From an uncultured Lachnospiraceae bacterium (GTDB lineage Bacteria > Bacillota > Clostridia > Lachnospirales > Lachnospiraceae), in NCBI GenBank assembly GCA_946552115.1, contig CAMNRH010000011.1:20392-84391 (forward strand): a stretch of 64,000 bases of DNA, written 5' to 3'. The notes beneath the pieces were generated by a model. It did not search any database, was not told the DNA's origin, and saw only the letters and a list, made by a program, of their open reading frames with translations. Of the stretch, positions 8,804 through 16,953 are shown in pieces. The translations under genes and the position numbers were made by a program. How positions within the stretch are numbered: position 1 is the stretch's first letter; each line of letters begins with the position of its first letter.

Positions 8804-9564
8804 AATTCATTTTCTATCATTTTTCTAATCTCTTGTGCAGATTTTTTTGAAATATGAAACCAATCCCTGATTTTATTTTCAAATTGTGTCCTTGTCTTAG
8901 TATAATCCAAAATTTCTTTTGCGGGAAGCTTTAATTCATATTGCATATCCTGAAGGATATCCCTGGAAATTTCTTTTCTTTGTACAAGTTCTTCCTCTGG
9001 CATTCCGATGAAAAAATTTCTATCACTCATTTTATGAAAATTCACAAAATCTATATAAGTCTCAAATCTTTTCTTGTTCATACTATATGCGGCATCTGCT
9101 AAAATCCGCTCCTTTTCATCCCTATACCGATAATACTCCTTCGCACTACTATAAGTATACTCTTCAATATTTCTGCAAACTCTTGCTTTCACTGGATTTA
9201 AATGAATATATCTTAGACAATTCCAAAAATAGCCATTATCCTCAATACACTGACTCCGATATCTGTCCTGAAACACATATCCTACTCTTTTGTGTCTATA
9301 ATTATAGTATTTCGCATAACCGGCTGAAATTTTTGACATAAACGATGCAAGGTCGTCCAACTTTGCTTCTAGTAATAAATGAACATGATTAGACATAATA
9401 CAATATGCAAAGATTTTTACATTGTATTCTTGATAATTTTCTCTAATTAAATTTAGAATTCTTGTTTTTTCTCGCTTGTCCCTGAAAATTAATGCTTTAT
9501 TCAAGCCTCTGACAACTATATGATAACAGTCCGTCCGGCTTTTCTGTCTGGCTCTTCTTGACAC
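8785..9564 (-). CDS. REP-associated tyrosine transposase (RAYT), Y1/IS200-like HUH protein
   Basis: A 259-residue Y1 transposase-superfamily protein. It carries the HUH motif (SNHVHLLL, His60 and His62), a following Tyr-rich helix AGYAKYYNYR (candidate nucleophiles Y83/Y86/Y87) and the RAYT hallmarks GYVFQDRYRS and LRYIHLNPVKARV. The C-terminal extension beyond residue 175 is longer than in IS200 TnpA. The gene lies between inverted palindromic elements C and D, and six more related elements are dispersed nearby, the hallmark of a REP/RAYT pair. In Escherichia coli such proteins bind, cleave and join REP DNA as single strands; the same activity here is inferred. No TnpB/IscB gene is adjacent. 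Confidence 0.93.
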   Translation of the reverse strand: MSRRARQKSRTDCYHIVVRGLNKALIFRDKREKTRILNLIRENYQEYNVKIFAYCIMSNHVHLLLEAKLDDLASFMSKISAGYAKYYNYRHKRVGYVFQDRYRSQCIEDNGYFWNCLRYIHLNPVKARVCRNIEEYTYSSAKEYYRYRDEKERILADAAYSMNKKRFETYIDFVNFHKMSDRNFFIGMPEEELVQRKEISRDILQDMQYELKLPAKEILDYTKTRTQFENKIRDWFHISKKSAQEIRKMIENELGQGRS

Positions 9565-9582
9565 TATATTCCTCCCTTATAA

Positions 9583-9662
9583 GGGGACAGGAATATTTCA
9601 ACTTCGGGACAGGGTTCTTTCAATTTGGGACGGGGTTTTTTTAATTTTACCCCGTCCCCAAC
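9583..9662 (+). repeat. REP-like palindromic element, copy D (5' flank of RAYT)
   Basis: Starts with GGGGACAGG (9583-9591), a second GGGACAGGG (9606-9614), then TTTGGGACGGGG, a T/A loop and CCCCGTCCCCAAC ending at 9662. Orientation is opposite to copy C, so both tails point inward to the RAYT gene and both hairpins outward. It starts two bases before the proS stop and is the only copy whose hairpin end, not its tail, faces the neighbouring stop codon. Confidence 0.92.
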
Positions 9663-9664
9663 TA

Positions 9665-11104
9665 TTAATATGATTTTCCCCAGTACGCCATATGTCTGGC
9701 TGGTTTGCCGCACCAGATACATTTGTCTGAAATCATTTCCTCATCTTCAATCAAACATCTGGTCGCCGCACCGCCCGTTACATATTTTACTTCTCCCTCA
9801 CACTCAGGATCTCCGCACCAGCAAGCCTTTACAAATCCACGGTTCTTTTTGAATTTCTCGGTCATCTCGTCCATTGTAACTGCAGTATCAATATGACTTT
9901 CAAGAAATTCTTTTGCCCTGTCATACATATCCTGCTGTATTGTTTCCAGAATATCACGAAGTCTTGTAGCGATTTCATCCATCGGCACAATAATTTTCTC
10001 ACGATTATCACGGCGAACGACAACAACCTGATTCTTCTCAATGTCTTTCGGTCCGACCTCGATACGTGTAGGAATGCCAAGAATCTCCTGCTCCGAGAAT
10101 TTCCACCCGGGACTTTTCTCGGAATCGTCAACCTTTACTCTGTAACCTGCTTTCTTAAGCTCATCAAATAATGCATACGCCTTATCAAGAACACCCTCCT
10201 TGTGCTGAGCAATCGGAATTACTCTGCACTCAACCGGAGCAACATGCGGAGGTAAAACAAGTCCGTCATCATCACTGTGGACCATAATGAGGCCGCCAAT
10301 ACTTCTTGTAGACCACCCCCATGAAGTCTCATATACACTATGCATTTGATTATTCTTATCTACATACTTAACCCCAAACGCATCCGGAAAACCACTTCCA
10401 AAGAAATGGCTTGTTGCAGACTGCAGAGCCTTTCCGTCATGCATCAGAGCTTCAATTGTATAGGTATCCTGTGCCCCTGCAAACTTCTCGTGCTCTGCCT
10501 TTCTTCCCGAAACAAACGGAATCGCCAGCGTTTCCCTGTAGCAGTCTTCATACACATGCAGCATCTGAATTGTACGTTCCTCTGCCTCTTCATATGTCGC
10601 ATGAATCGTATGGCCTTCCTGCCATAAAAATTCTCTCGAACGAAGGAACGGTCTTGTCGTTTTCTCCCACCGGAGTACGGAATTCCACTGATTCCACACT
10701 TTCGGAAGATCTCTGTGCGACTTCACAGTTCTCGCCCACAAATCACAAAACAGTGTCTCTGATGTCGGACGAATACAAAGCCTTTCCTGAAGCCTTTCCA
10801 TTCCGCCATGCGTTACCCATGCAACCTCCGGTGCAAATCCGTCAACATGCTCTGTTTCCTTTTCAAGAAGGCTTTCCGGAATCAATAACGGCAATGATAC
10901 ATTCTCGACTCCCGTTTCTTTAAAACGCCTGTCCAAATCAGCCTGAATCAGTTCCCAGATTGCATAACCATTCGGCAAATAATTAAGACAGCCCTTAACA
11001 CTTGAATAATCACATAACTCAGCCTCTCGAACTACATCCGTATACCACTGCGCAAAATTTTCATCACGCGGAGTGATATTTTTTACTAACTTTTCCTTTG
11101 CCAT
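9665..11104 (-). CDS. proS: Prolyl-tRNA synthetase (short, ProS type 3)
   Basis: Class II aminoacyl-tRNA synthetase of 479 residues charging tRNA-Pro. The catalytic core shows motif 2 RWEKTTRPFLRSREFLWQEGHT and motif 3 GLIMVHSDDDGLVLPPHVAP, with an anticodon-binding domain after about residue 290 and a Cys-rich C-terminal segment (CWCGDPEC, CIWCGKP) typical of the archaeal/eukaryote-like type without the editing insertion. The upstream leader is a T-box riboswitch with a proline specifier codon. REP copy D begins two bases after its stop. Confidence 0.96.
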   Translation of the reverse strand: MAKEKLVKNITPRDENFAQWYTDVVREAELCDYSSVKGCLNYLPNGYAIWELIQADLDRRFKETGVENVSLPLLIPESLLEKETEHVDGFAPEVAWVTHGGMERLQERLCIRPTSETLFCDLWARTVKSHRDLPKVWNQWNSVLRWEKTTRPFLRSREFLWQEGHTIHATYEEAEERTIQMLHVYEDCYRETLAIPFVSGRKAEHEKFAGAQDTYTIEALMHDGKALQSATSHFFGSGFPDAFGVKYVDKNNQMHSVYETSWGWSTRSIGGLIMVHSDDDGLVLPPHVAPVECRVIPIAQHKEGVLDKAYALFDELKKAGYRVKVDDSEKSPGWKFSEQEILGIPTRIEVGPKDIEKNQVVVVRRDNREKIIVPMDEIATRLRDILETIQQDMYDRAKEFLESHIDTAVTMDEMTEKFKKNRGFVKACWCGDPECEGEVKYVTGGAATRCLIEDEEMISDKCIWCGKPARHMAYWGKSY

Positions 11105-11184
11105 ATTTCTCTTCTCCTTTTCTCTTTGTCAGGACATTTCCCTGTAATACTACCTGGCGGAAGTGCTCTATCCCAGCAAAATGC

Positions 11185-11440
11185 CAAAAAACAAACGCCG
11201 GGCTCTCACTCCCCAAAAGGGACCGAAAAGCTCGGCGGTACCACCCTAGTTAACTGCAATCTTTTCTGCAGCTCTCTCTATTACCGTTAACGCTGGAAAA
11301 CGCTGCATTTTCATGCAGAGGCTCCGAGGTGGGTTCTATGCAGTACTAAGCAGAAATCTCACACCATCATGATTCCCTCTCTGATGCTCGCTTACATATA
11401 CTATTCCTCTTCAACGCCAATCTATTGAATAATACAATTT
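11185..11440 (-). ncRNA. T-box riboswitch of proS (proline specifier CCC)
   Basis: The minus-strand leader carries the invariant T-box AGGGTGGTACCGCCGAGC (11247-11230), followed by a terminator stem ending GCCCGGCG and a T-rich run (to about 11186). Upstream, Stem I contains GAACCCACCTCGGAGC, where CCC followed by A fits the specifier position and matches proline. Uncharged tRNA-Pro is expected to pair with the specifier and the T-box bulge and favour antitermination. It ends about 80 bases before the proS ATG. Confidence 0.93.
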
Positions 11441-11447
11441 AACCGTA

Positions 11448-11476
11448 ATTTTAATCTATGGAAAAATGTTTGTCAA
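11448..11476 (-). promoter_or_regulatory. Promoter of the T-box-proS transcript
   Basis: Minus-strand TTGACA (11476-11471), 17-base spacer, TAAAAT (11453-11448). Transcription would start near 11440, just before Stem I of the T-box. Confidence 0.75.
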
Positions 11477-11482
11477 GACTAA

Positions 11483-11509
11483 GCGGGAAATTCTCCCCAA
11501 ATTTCCCGC
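11483..11509. other. Inverted repeat between proS promoter and rluA-type gene
   Basis: GCGGGAAATT (11483-11492) pairs perfectly with AATTTCCCGC (11500-11509) across a 7-base loop. No T-run follows on either strand, so an operator or mRNA 5' structure is as likely as a terminator. The rest of 11510-11712 is A/T-rich with a possible plus-strand promoter (TTGCAA 11603-11608, 18-base spacer, TATTAT 11627-11632); no gene is visible. Confidence 0.5.
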
Positions 11510-11712
11510 CTCTGCACATAGAAAATACAGATAAAATCTGTAAATGAGACATCAAAACATGAATTAGAATTGAGTTAGAAAAGAATGTTCTAACGAAATG
11601 ATTTGCAACTTTTTATTGAGTAAATATATTATAACACATTTTTTCCATATTGCATATTTCCTATATTCGTGCTTAAATGATAAGAAACACCTGAAATTAG
11701 AGAGGTAACACC

Positions 11713-12441
11713 ATGAAAACGCCGTATTTACAAGCTTTTTTCGAAGATGACCACATTCTTGTATGTTATAAATCGCCTCATTATGCAACAGAATGTAGCA
11801 AAATTGGAACACCCGATATGGTCAGTCTCATAAAAAATCACCTTGCAAAAACATCAAATATTTCCGGAGAGCCTTATTTAGCAGTTATACACAGACTTGA
11901 TCAGCCCGTAAGCGGAATTCTTGTTTTCGCAAAAACTCCATTTGCCGCAAGAGAATTGAACAAACAACTGCAAAATCAAGGATTTGGAAAATACTACCGC
12001 GCACTTATAGACGGAACTCCGCCAAAAGCAGAAGGTACATTAGAAAACTATCTTATAAAAAACGGGAAAACGAATACTTCCACCATATGCAGTAAAGATA
12101 CACCCGGCGCAAAATTCGCTCGTCTGCACTATAAAATTGTCGAAAAGGGACAGGGGTTTTTCAATTGGGGACGGGGTTTTTTTAATTTTACCCCGTCCCC
12201 AACTGAGCTTGATATTCATCTTGACACTGGCCGTCATCACCAGATACGTGTTCAATTGGCTGCCGCCGGATGCCCTATTGTCGGCGATACCAAATATAAT
12301 CCGAATATTTCCGGACTTTCAGAACAAAAAAAATGGAGCGATATCTGTCTGTGCGCATACAGACTAGATTTCTTGCACCCAAAAACTCATAAACCTATGC
12401 ATTTCGAAATATCCCAAATACCGCCAAAAGGGACAGGGTAA
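11713..12441 (+). CDS. RluA-family pseudouridine synthase carrying an in-frame REP insertion
   Basis: RNA pseudouridine synthase of 242 residues. Motif II HRLDQPVSGILVFAKT (catalytic Asp63) and the later TGRHHQIRVQLAAAG motif are intact. Residues 146-165 (starting GQGFFNWGRGFF) are encoded by REP copy E, sitting between the KIVEK strand and LDIHLDTGRHHQ; family members have only a short turn there. The frame is preserved on both sides, so the protein could still fold with a surface loop, or be inactive. The last codons (KGTG-stop) are from REP copy F. Start supported by GAGAGG 7 bases upstream. RluC/RluD-like substrate (23S rRNA) is not resolved. Confidence 0.88.
   Translation: MKTPYLQAFFEDDHILVCYKSPHYATECSKIGTPDMVSLIKNHLAKTSNISGEPYLAVIHRLDQPVSGILVFAKTPFAARELNKQLQNQGFGKYYRALIDGTPPKAEGTLENYLIKNGKTNTSTICSKDTPGAKFARLHYKIVEKGQGFFNWGRGFFNFTPSPTELDIHLDTGRHHQIRVQLAAAGCPIVGDTKYNPNISGLSEQKKWSDICLCAYRLDFLHPKTHKPMHFEISQIPPKGTG
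12147..12203 (+). repeat. REP-like palindromic element, copy E (inside a coding region)
   Basis: GGGACAGGGG tail (12147-12156), then GGGGACGGGG, T/A loop and CCCCGTCCCC (12191-12200). About 57-60 bases, a multiple of three in effect, read as codons by the rluA-type gene with no stop codon in the used frame. Same orientation relative to transcription as copies A, B, C, G and H. Confidence 0.92.
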
Positions 12442-12488
12442 TATCAATTGGGGACGGGGTTTTTTTAATTTTACCCCGTCCCCAATTG
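12430..12488 (+). repeat. REP-like palindromic element, copy F
   Basis: GGGACAGGG (12430-12438) is immediately followed by TAA, the stop codon of the rluA-type gene; then AATTGGGGACGGGG, T/A loop, CCCCGTCCCCAATTG. It lies between two convergent genes and its far end is part of a 35-base tandem duplication. Confidence 0.92.
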
Positions 12489-12547
12489 AAAATTATTCTT
12501 CCGGCTGTTCACGTCCCCAATTGAAAATTATTCTTCCGGCTGTTCAC
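12478..12547. repeat. 35-base tandem duplication joining REP copy F to the spoVG 3' end
   Basis: Bases 12478-12512 and 12513-12547 are identical. Each unit begins with the element edge GTCCCCAATTG and continues into sequence complementary to the last codons of spoVG. The second unit holds the functional spoVG stop; the first is a non-coding remnant. This looks like slippage or template switching that started in the element. Confidence 0.93.
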
Positions 12548-12800
12548 GCAGCACTTCTTCATATTTTTCAAGGATAATGCTCTGAATACGGTCTCTCGTC
12601 TCCGAATTAATCGGATGTGCAATATCCCGGTATTCTCCGTCCAGCGCTTTTTTGCTCGGCATTGCAATAAAATGCCCTTTTTCCCCTTCTATAACCTTAA
12701 TGTCATGTACCACGAACTCCTCATCCATCGTAATTGACACCACTGCCTTCAACTTTCCTTCTTTTGCAACCTTGCGTACGCGTACATCTGTAATCTGCAT
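12528..12800 (-). CDS. spoVG: SpoVG septation/RNA-binding regulator
   Basis: A 90-residue protein of full SpoVG length with the family signatures [42 protein letters not shown] and [14 protein letters not shown]. SpoVG proteins bind nucleic acid and affect septation, sporulation and surface genes in Firmicutes. The last 20 bases of the gene lie in the 35-base tandem duplication next to REP copy F. It is transcribed in the same direction as glgC-glgD, 33 bases after glgD, so cotranscription is possible. Confidence 0.96.
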   Translation of the reverse strand: MQITDVRVRKVAKEGKLKAVVSITMDEEFVVHDIKVIEGEKGHFIAMPSKKALDGEYRDIAHPINSETRDRIQSIILEKYEEVLREQPEE

Positions 12801-12833
12801 ACCTTTGTCAGCCCCTTTCTTACTCAGACCGCA

Positions 12834-13952
12834 CTATAGTGCATACCTCTCACTCTTTTCGACAACTACTTTCACTCCATTTTCACCCACATAGCGGGTA
12901 TTTGCCCTAATTGTATCACGGCTCTCTACAATACAATTTTCAATATAAGTATTGTCCCCAAGATATACGTCATTCAGAATAATCGAATTCTTAATGACAC
13001 AATTATTTCCTACAAATACTTTCTTAAATACAACAGAATTCTCAACCGTACCATTAATGATACATCCGCTTGCAACAAGACTGTTCTTCACTGTCGCCCC
13101 CGGATTGTATTTTGCCGGCGGCAAATCACTCACCTTAGAATAGATTTCCGGATGCTTCTTAAAGAAATATTCTCTGACTTCCGGCCTCAGGAAGTCCATA
13201 TTTGTCTTATAATAAGCGTCAACCGTTGAAATATTGCTCCAGTAGTCTTTAATCTTATAGCCGTACATTTTCTTCAGATTTTTATATCTAATCAAAATAT
13301 CCGACACAAAATCATGTCTTTCTTCTTCTGCACAATGCTCAATCAAATCAATCAACAGTCTTCTCCGGATAATATAAATTCCGGTAGAAATCGTGGTTGC
13401 ATTCGTAACCATCGGCTTTTCCTCAAATTCCTCGATACGCATCGTATCATTCATTTTTACCGTTCCAAAACGGCTCGCATCCTCGCCTTCCTCTAACTCA
13501 CGGCACACCACCGTAATATCCGCTTTCTTCGCGATATGATACTCCAGCACCTTATTATAATCCAGCTTATACACTGCATCTCCGGAGGTCAAAACTACAT
13601 ATGGCTCATGACATCTTCTTAAGAAATCCAGATTCTGATAAATGGCATCTGCCGTTCCTCTGTACCAATAGCCATTATCTATTGTAATCGTAGGCGTAAA
13701 TACGAATAAGCCTCCCTGTTTTCTTCCAAAATCCCACCATTTGGAGGAATTCAAATGCTCGTTCAAGGAACGCGCATTATACTGTGTAAGTACCGCTACT
13801 TTCTGAATATGGGAATTTGACATATTGCTAAGTGCAAAATCAATCGCTCTGTAGCTTCCTGCAACAGGCATTGCCGCTACGGCACGTCTATGTGTCAATT
13901 CCCGCATCTTGTTACTGTTACCGCCTGCTAAAATAAGTCCTACTGCTCTCAT
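12834..13952 (-). CDS. glgD: GlgD, ADP-glucose pyrophosphorylase accessory subunit
   Basis: Nucleotidyltransferase-fold protein of 372 residues with C-terminal left-handed beta-helix repeats (about 270-350, repeated NSVV/NSII hexapeptides). Compared with GlgC the N-terminal loop is altered ([27 protein letters not shown] rather than GGQGSRL...KPAVAFGG), the usual mark of the GlgD subunit, which partners GlgC in low-GC Firmicutes to make ADP-glucose for glycogen. Its start overlaps the glgC stop by 4 bases, indicating translational coupling. Confidence 0.95.
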   Translation of the reverse strand: MRAVGLILAGGNSNKMRELTHRRAVAAMPVAGSYRAIDFALSNMSNSHIQKVAVLTQYNARSLNEHLNSSKWWDFGRKQGGLFVFTPTITIDNGYWYRGTADAIYQNLDFLRRCHEPYVVLTSGDAVYKLDYNKVLEYHIAKKADITVVCRELEEGEDASRFGTVKMNDTMRIEEFEEKPMVTNATTISTGIYIIRRRLLIDLIEHCAEEERHDFVSDILIRYKNLKKMYGYKIKDYWSNISTVDAYYKTNMDFLRPEVREYFFKKHPEIYSKVSDLPPAKYNPGATVKNSLVASGCIINGTVENSVVFKKVFVGNNCVIKNSIILNDVYLGDNTYIENCIVESRDTIRANTRYVGENGVKVVVEKSERYAL

Positions 13953-15223
13953 GCCACTTCACCCGCCTTTATCAATGTTTCTCCGCTTTCCAGTATGCCG
14001 TTCGGATAATCCTCTTTCGTTGTAATACCGCTGATTGCCGTATTCTTACCAATCTGCACACCGTCAGGTATCACAGAATTTTCTCCAATTGTCACAAGCC
14101 CGAACGAATAAGCCGCCGGCTTCAGCTTATTAGGCACATCGCTTCCTGTTCCAAGCGTAACGTGATTGCCAATCCTGCAGCTCTCGGCAATAATAGACTT
14201 ATCAATCACACAGCCCTTTCCAATCCTCACATCTTTCATAATGATAGAATCCCTGACCACGGCTCCCTCCTCAACAGTTACTCCGGACCCGATTACGCAA
14301 TTATGAACATGTCCATAAATTTCCGAACCATTACCGATAATACTTCTCTCAATCACAGACTGCCCGGAAATATATTGCGGCGGGAGAATTCCGCTGTTTG
14401 TATAAATCTTCCAGAATTCCTCATATAAGTTAAACTCCGGAATGATGTCAATCAGCTCCATATTTGCCTCCCAATAGGAACCCAACGTTCCGACATCTTT
14501 CCAATATCCGTTATACTCATAAGCAAAAAGTCTTTCACCTTTCTCATGGCAGTACGGAATAATATGTTTGCCAAAATCACAGCCTTTCTCGTCGCGAAGT
14601 GCGACAAGCGCCTCCCGGAGTACCGGCCAGCTGAAAATGTAAATACCCATCGACGCCAGATTGCTCTTCGGCTCCGGCGGCTTCTCCTGGAACTCCGTAA
14701 TTTTTCCACCGTCATCCGTAACCACAATTCCGAAACGGCTTGCCTCTTCTTTCGGCACCGGCATTGCTGCAATCGTCACATCTGCATTATTTTCCTTATG
14801 GAAATCCAGCATTACCTCGTAATCCATCTTATAAATATGGTCGCCGGAAAGAATTAAAACATAATCCGGATTAAATGTCTCCATATAGTCCAGATTCTGA
14901 TATATGGCGTTTGCCGTACCGGTATACCATTCACTGTTGGTACTCTTTTCATATGGCGGCAGGATAGTAACTCCACCGATATTACGGTCCAAATCCCACG
15001 GAATACCGATTCCTATATGTGTGTTAAGCCTGAGCGGCTGATACTGCGTCAACACCCCGACAGTATCAATCCCGGAGTTAATACAGTTACTGAGCGGAAA
15101 ATCAATAATTCTGTATTTACCTCCAAAAGCAACCGCCGGCTTGGCCACTTTTGCCGTAAGGACACCGAGTCTGCTGCCTTGTCCTCCCGCCAGCAACATT
15201 GCTATCATTTCTTTCTTTCTCAT
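13949..15223 (-). CDS. glgC: Glucose-1-phosphate adenylyltransferase GlgC
   Basis: Catalytic subunit of ADP-glucose pyrophosphorylase (424 residues), which makes ADP-glucose from glucose-1-phosphate and ATP. N-terminal [37 protein letters not shown] is the nucleotide-binding and catalytic signature; [11 protein letters not shown] and GDHIYKMDY follow, and a beta-helix repeat region occupies the last 130 residues. ATG at 15223 is preceded by AAGGGG with a 7-base spacer, and the residues upstream do not match the family, so the longer frame is rejected. No other glg genes are in the window. Confidence 0.96.
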   Translation of the reverse strand: MRKKEMIAMLLAGGQGSRLGVLTAKVAKPAVAFGGKYRIIDFPLSNCINSGIDTVGVLTQYQPLRLNTHIGIGIPWDLDRNIGGVTILPPYEKSTNSEWYTGTANAIYQNLDYMETFNPDYVLILSGDHIYKMDYEVMLDFHKENNADVTIAAMPVPKEEASRFGIVVTDDGGKITEFQEKPPEPKSNLASMGIYIFSWPVLREALVALRDEKGCDFGKHIIPYCHEKGERLFAYEYNGYWKDVGTLGSYWEANMELIDIIPEFNLYEEFWKIYTNSGILPPQYISGQSVIERSIIGNGSEIYGHVHNCVIGSGVTVEEGAVVRDSIIMKDVRIGKGCVIDKSIIAESCRIGNHVTLGTGSDVPNKLKPAAYSFGLVTIGENSVIPDGVQIGKNTAISGITTKEDYPNGILESGETLIKAGEVA

Positions 15224-15257
15224 GTCATCACCCCTTCTAAAAATGTCTGCTGCATGT

Positions 15258-15286
15258 ATTATATCATAATTTTTCCATTTAGTGAA
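15258..15286 (-). promoter_or_regulatory. Promoter of glgC-glgD
   Basis: Minus-strand TTCACT (15286-15281), 17-base spacer, TATAAT (15263-15258), about 35 bases before the glgC start. Confidence 0.7.
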
Positions 15287-15351
15287 CATTTTTTACAAAT
15301 AAAAACAACTTTTTCAAAACTTTTTATGAAAATATACCAAAAAACTTTTAG

Positions 15352-15380
15352 TTGGTTTTTTCTCCATATATGTTTATAAT
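15352..15380 (+). promoter_or_regulatory. Promoter of murC
   Basis: TTGGTT (15352-15357), 17-base spacer, TATAAT (15375-15380), about 50 bases before the murC start. Divergent from the glgC promoter. Confidence 0.7.
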
Positions 15381-15431
15381 ATATGAAGAAGAATATTATT
15401 GTATTACTATAATCCATTTGGAGGGAATTTC

Positions 15432-16811
15432 ATGTATAAAATAAATTTCAGGCAGCCCATACACATACATTTTATAGGAATCGGCGGAATCAGCATGAGT
15501 GGATTAGCGGAAATCCTGTTAAAGGAAGGCTTCACCGTATCCGGCTCTGACAATAAAAAATCTCCGCTTACGGAAAGCCTTTCCGAAGCAGGCGCTACCG
15601 TCTTTTACGGGCAAAAGGCTTCTAATATAATAGCGGGAATTGATGTTATCGTATACACGGCTGCCATCCACGGGGATAATGAAGAATTTCAGGCTGCCAA
15701 AAATAAAGGACTGCCTATGCTGAGCCGCGCCGAGCTGCTCGGACAGCTTATGACAAACTACAGGATCCCGATTGCCGTATCCGGAACTCACGGAAAAACG
15801 ACTACCACTTCTATGTTGTCCCACATTCTTCTTGCCGGCGACATGGATCCTACAATATCCGTCGGCGGAATATTAAAAGCAATCGGCGGAAATATCCGCG
15901 TCGGAGGCTCCGATATCTTTCTGACGGAAGCCTGCGAATATACAAACAGCTTTTTACACTTCTTTCCGAAAATCAGCGTTATATTAAATATCGACGAAGA
16001 TCATCTGGACTTTTTTAAGGATCTTGACGATATCCGGCACTCTTTCCGCGAATTCGCAAAACTTGTGCCCTCCGACGGCTGCCTCGTTATCAGCGGTGAA
16101 ATCAGTCACCTGGAGGAAATCATCCGCGGGCTTCCGTGTAAGATTGTGACTTACGGCTGCAACAATTTTCTGGATTACGGCGCCGTAAATATCATGCACA
16201 ATGAGCTTGGAGAGGCCTCCTTTGATTTCACGAAAAACGGGACTTTTGTGGAGCGTATTTCCCTGTCTGTAAGCGGAGATCACAACGTATCAAACGCGCT
16301 CGCCGCACTTGCAGTCGCAGACTGTCTGAATGTCCCTGTCGCCGTATCGAAAAAAGGACTGAAAGAATTCACCGGAACAAACCGTCGTTTTGAATATAAA
16401 GGAGATGTAAACGGCGTTACTGTCATCGACGACTATGCACACCACCCGACCGAGATAAAGGCAAGTCTTATGGCTGCGAAAAATTATCCTCACCGGGAAA
16501 TCTGGTGTGTTTTCCAACCTCACACCTATACAAGGACAAAAGCGCTTTTCACTGAATTCACAGAGGCTCTGGCACATACGGATCACTTGATTCTCGCAGA
16601 CATTTACGCCGCAAGAGAAACAGACACCTTAGGCGTCTCCTCAGAAGCCCTCGCCGATGCAGTAAAAGAAAAGGGCTGCGATGCATACTATTTTGACAGC
16701 TTTGAAAAAATAGAAGCATTCTGTCTTGAAAATTGTAGAAAAGGTGATTTGTTAATAACTATGGGCGCCGGAGATGTCGTAAATATCGGCGAAAATATGC
16801 TTGGAAAATAG
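15432..16811 (+). CDS. murC: UDP-N-acetylmuramate--L-alanine ligase MurC
   Basis: Cytoplasmic Mur ligase of 459 residues that adds the first L-Ala to UDP-MurNAc in peptidoglycan synthesis. Three Mur domains are visible: N-terminal HFIGIGGISMSGLAEIL, central ATP loop AVSGTHGKTTTTSMLSHIL with LTEACEYTNSFLHF, and C-terminal TGTNRRFEYKG and DDYAHHPTEIKA. Start at ATG 15432 follows GGAGGG; an upstream in-frame ATG lacks a site and adds non-family residues. A monocistronic transcript is likely, with the glg promoter divergent. Confidence 0.97.
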   Translation: MYKINFRQPIHIHFIGIGGISMSGLAEILLKEGFTVSGSDNKKSPLTESLSEAGATVFYGQKASNIIAGIDVIVYTAAIHGDNEEFQAAKNKGLPMLSRAELLGQLMTNYRIPIAVSGTHGKTTTTSMLSHILLAGDMDPTISVGGILKAIGGNIRVGGSDIFLTEACEYTNSFLHFFPKISVILNIDEDHLDFFKDLDDIRHSFREFAKLVPSDGCLVISGEISHLEEIIRGLPCKIVTYGCNNFLDYGAVNIMHNELGEASFDFTKNGTFVERISLSVSGDHNVSNALAALAVADCLNVPVAVSKKGLKEFTGTNRRFEYKGDVNGVTVIDDYAHHPTEIKASLMAAKNYPHREIWCVFQPHTYTRTKALFTEFTEALAHTDHLILADIYAARETDTLGVSSEALADAVKEKGCDAYYFDSFEKIEAFCLENCRKGDLLITMGAGDVVNIGENMLGK

Positions 16812-16843
16812 TTATCCACATTTCCCACAGAATTTTATCCACA
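16812..16843. promoter_or_regulatory. Two perfect DnaA boxes upstream of the dnaD-dnaI group
   Basis: TTATCCACA occurs at 16812-16820 and again at 16835-16843, start-to-start distance 23, with a one-mismatch TAATCCACA at 16901-16909. They fall in the 142-base gap between murC and dnaD, together with a TATAAT hexamer at 16896-16901. Regulation of the replication genes by DnaA is inferred from the sites; a local DnaA reservoir is also possible. Confidence 0.75.
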
Positions 16844-16953
16844 AAAAACCTGATTTTTAGCACAAAAAAAACTTTTTCACTTGTCTTTCTAATGCTATAA
16901 TAATCCACACGAGAAATTTTTCGATTATTTTTAGAAAGACTGGTGAGCGAATC

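Noticed and set aside
8785..9564. A complete IS200/IS605 insertion sequence
   Set aside because: The protein has RAYT hallmarks and a long C-terminal extension, flanking repeats are inverted REP-type copies, and no TnpB gene is present.
10411..10923. A 170-codon plus-strand open frame within proS
   Set aside because: It is the reverse complement of the conserved ProRS catalytic core, with no Shine-Dalgarno.
11713..12441. The rluA-type gene as a pseudogene
   Set aside because: The frame is open from start to stop, both catalytic motifs are intact and the insertion keeps the frame, so I annotate it as a CDS with a caution.
16812..16843. A replication origin at the DnaA boxes
   Set aside because: Only two perfect boxes, no dnaA/dnaN, no clear AT-rich unwinding element; a promoter-control role is simpler.
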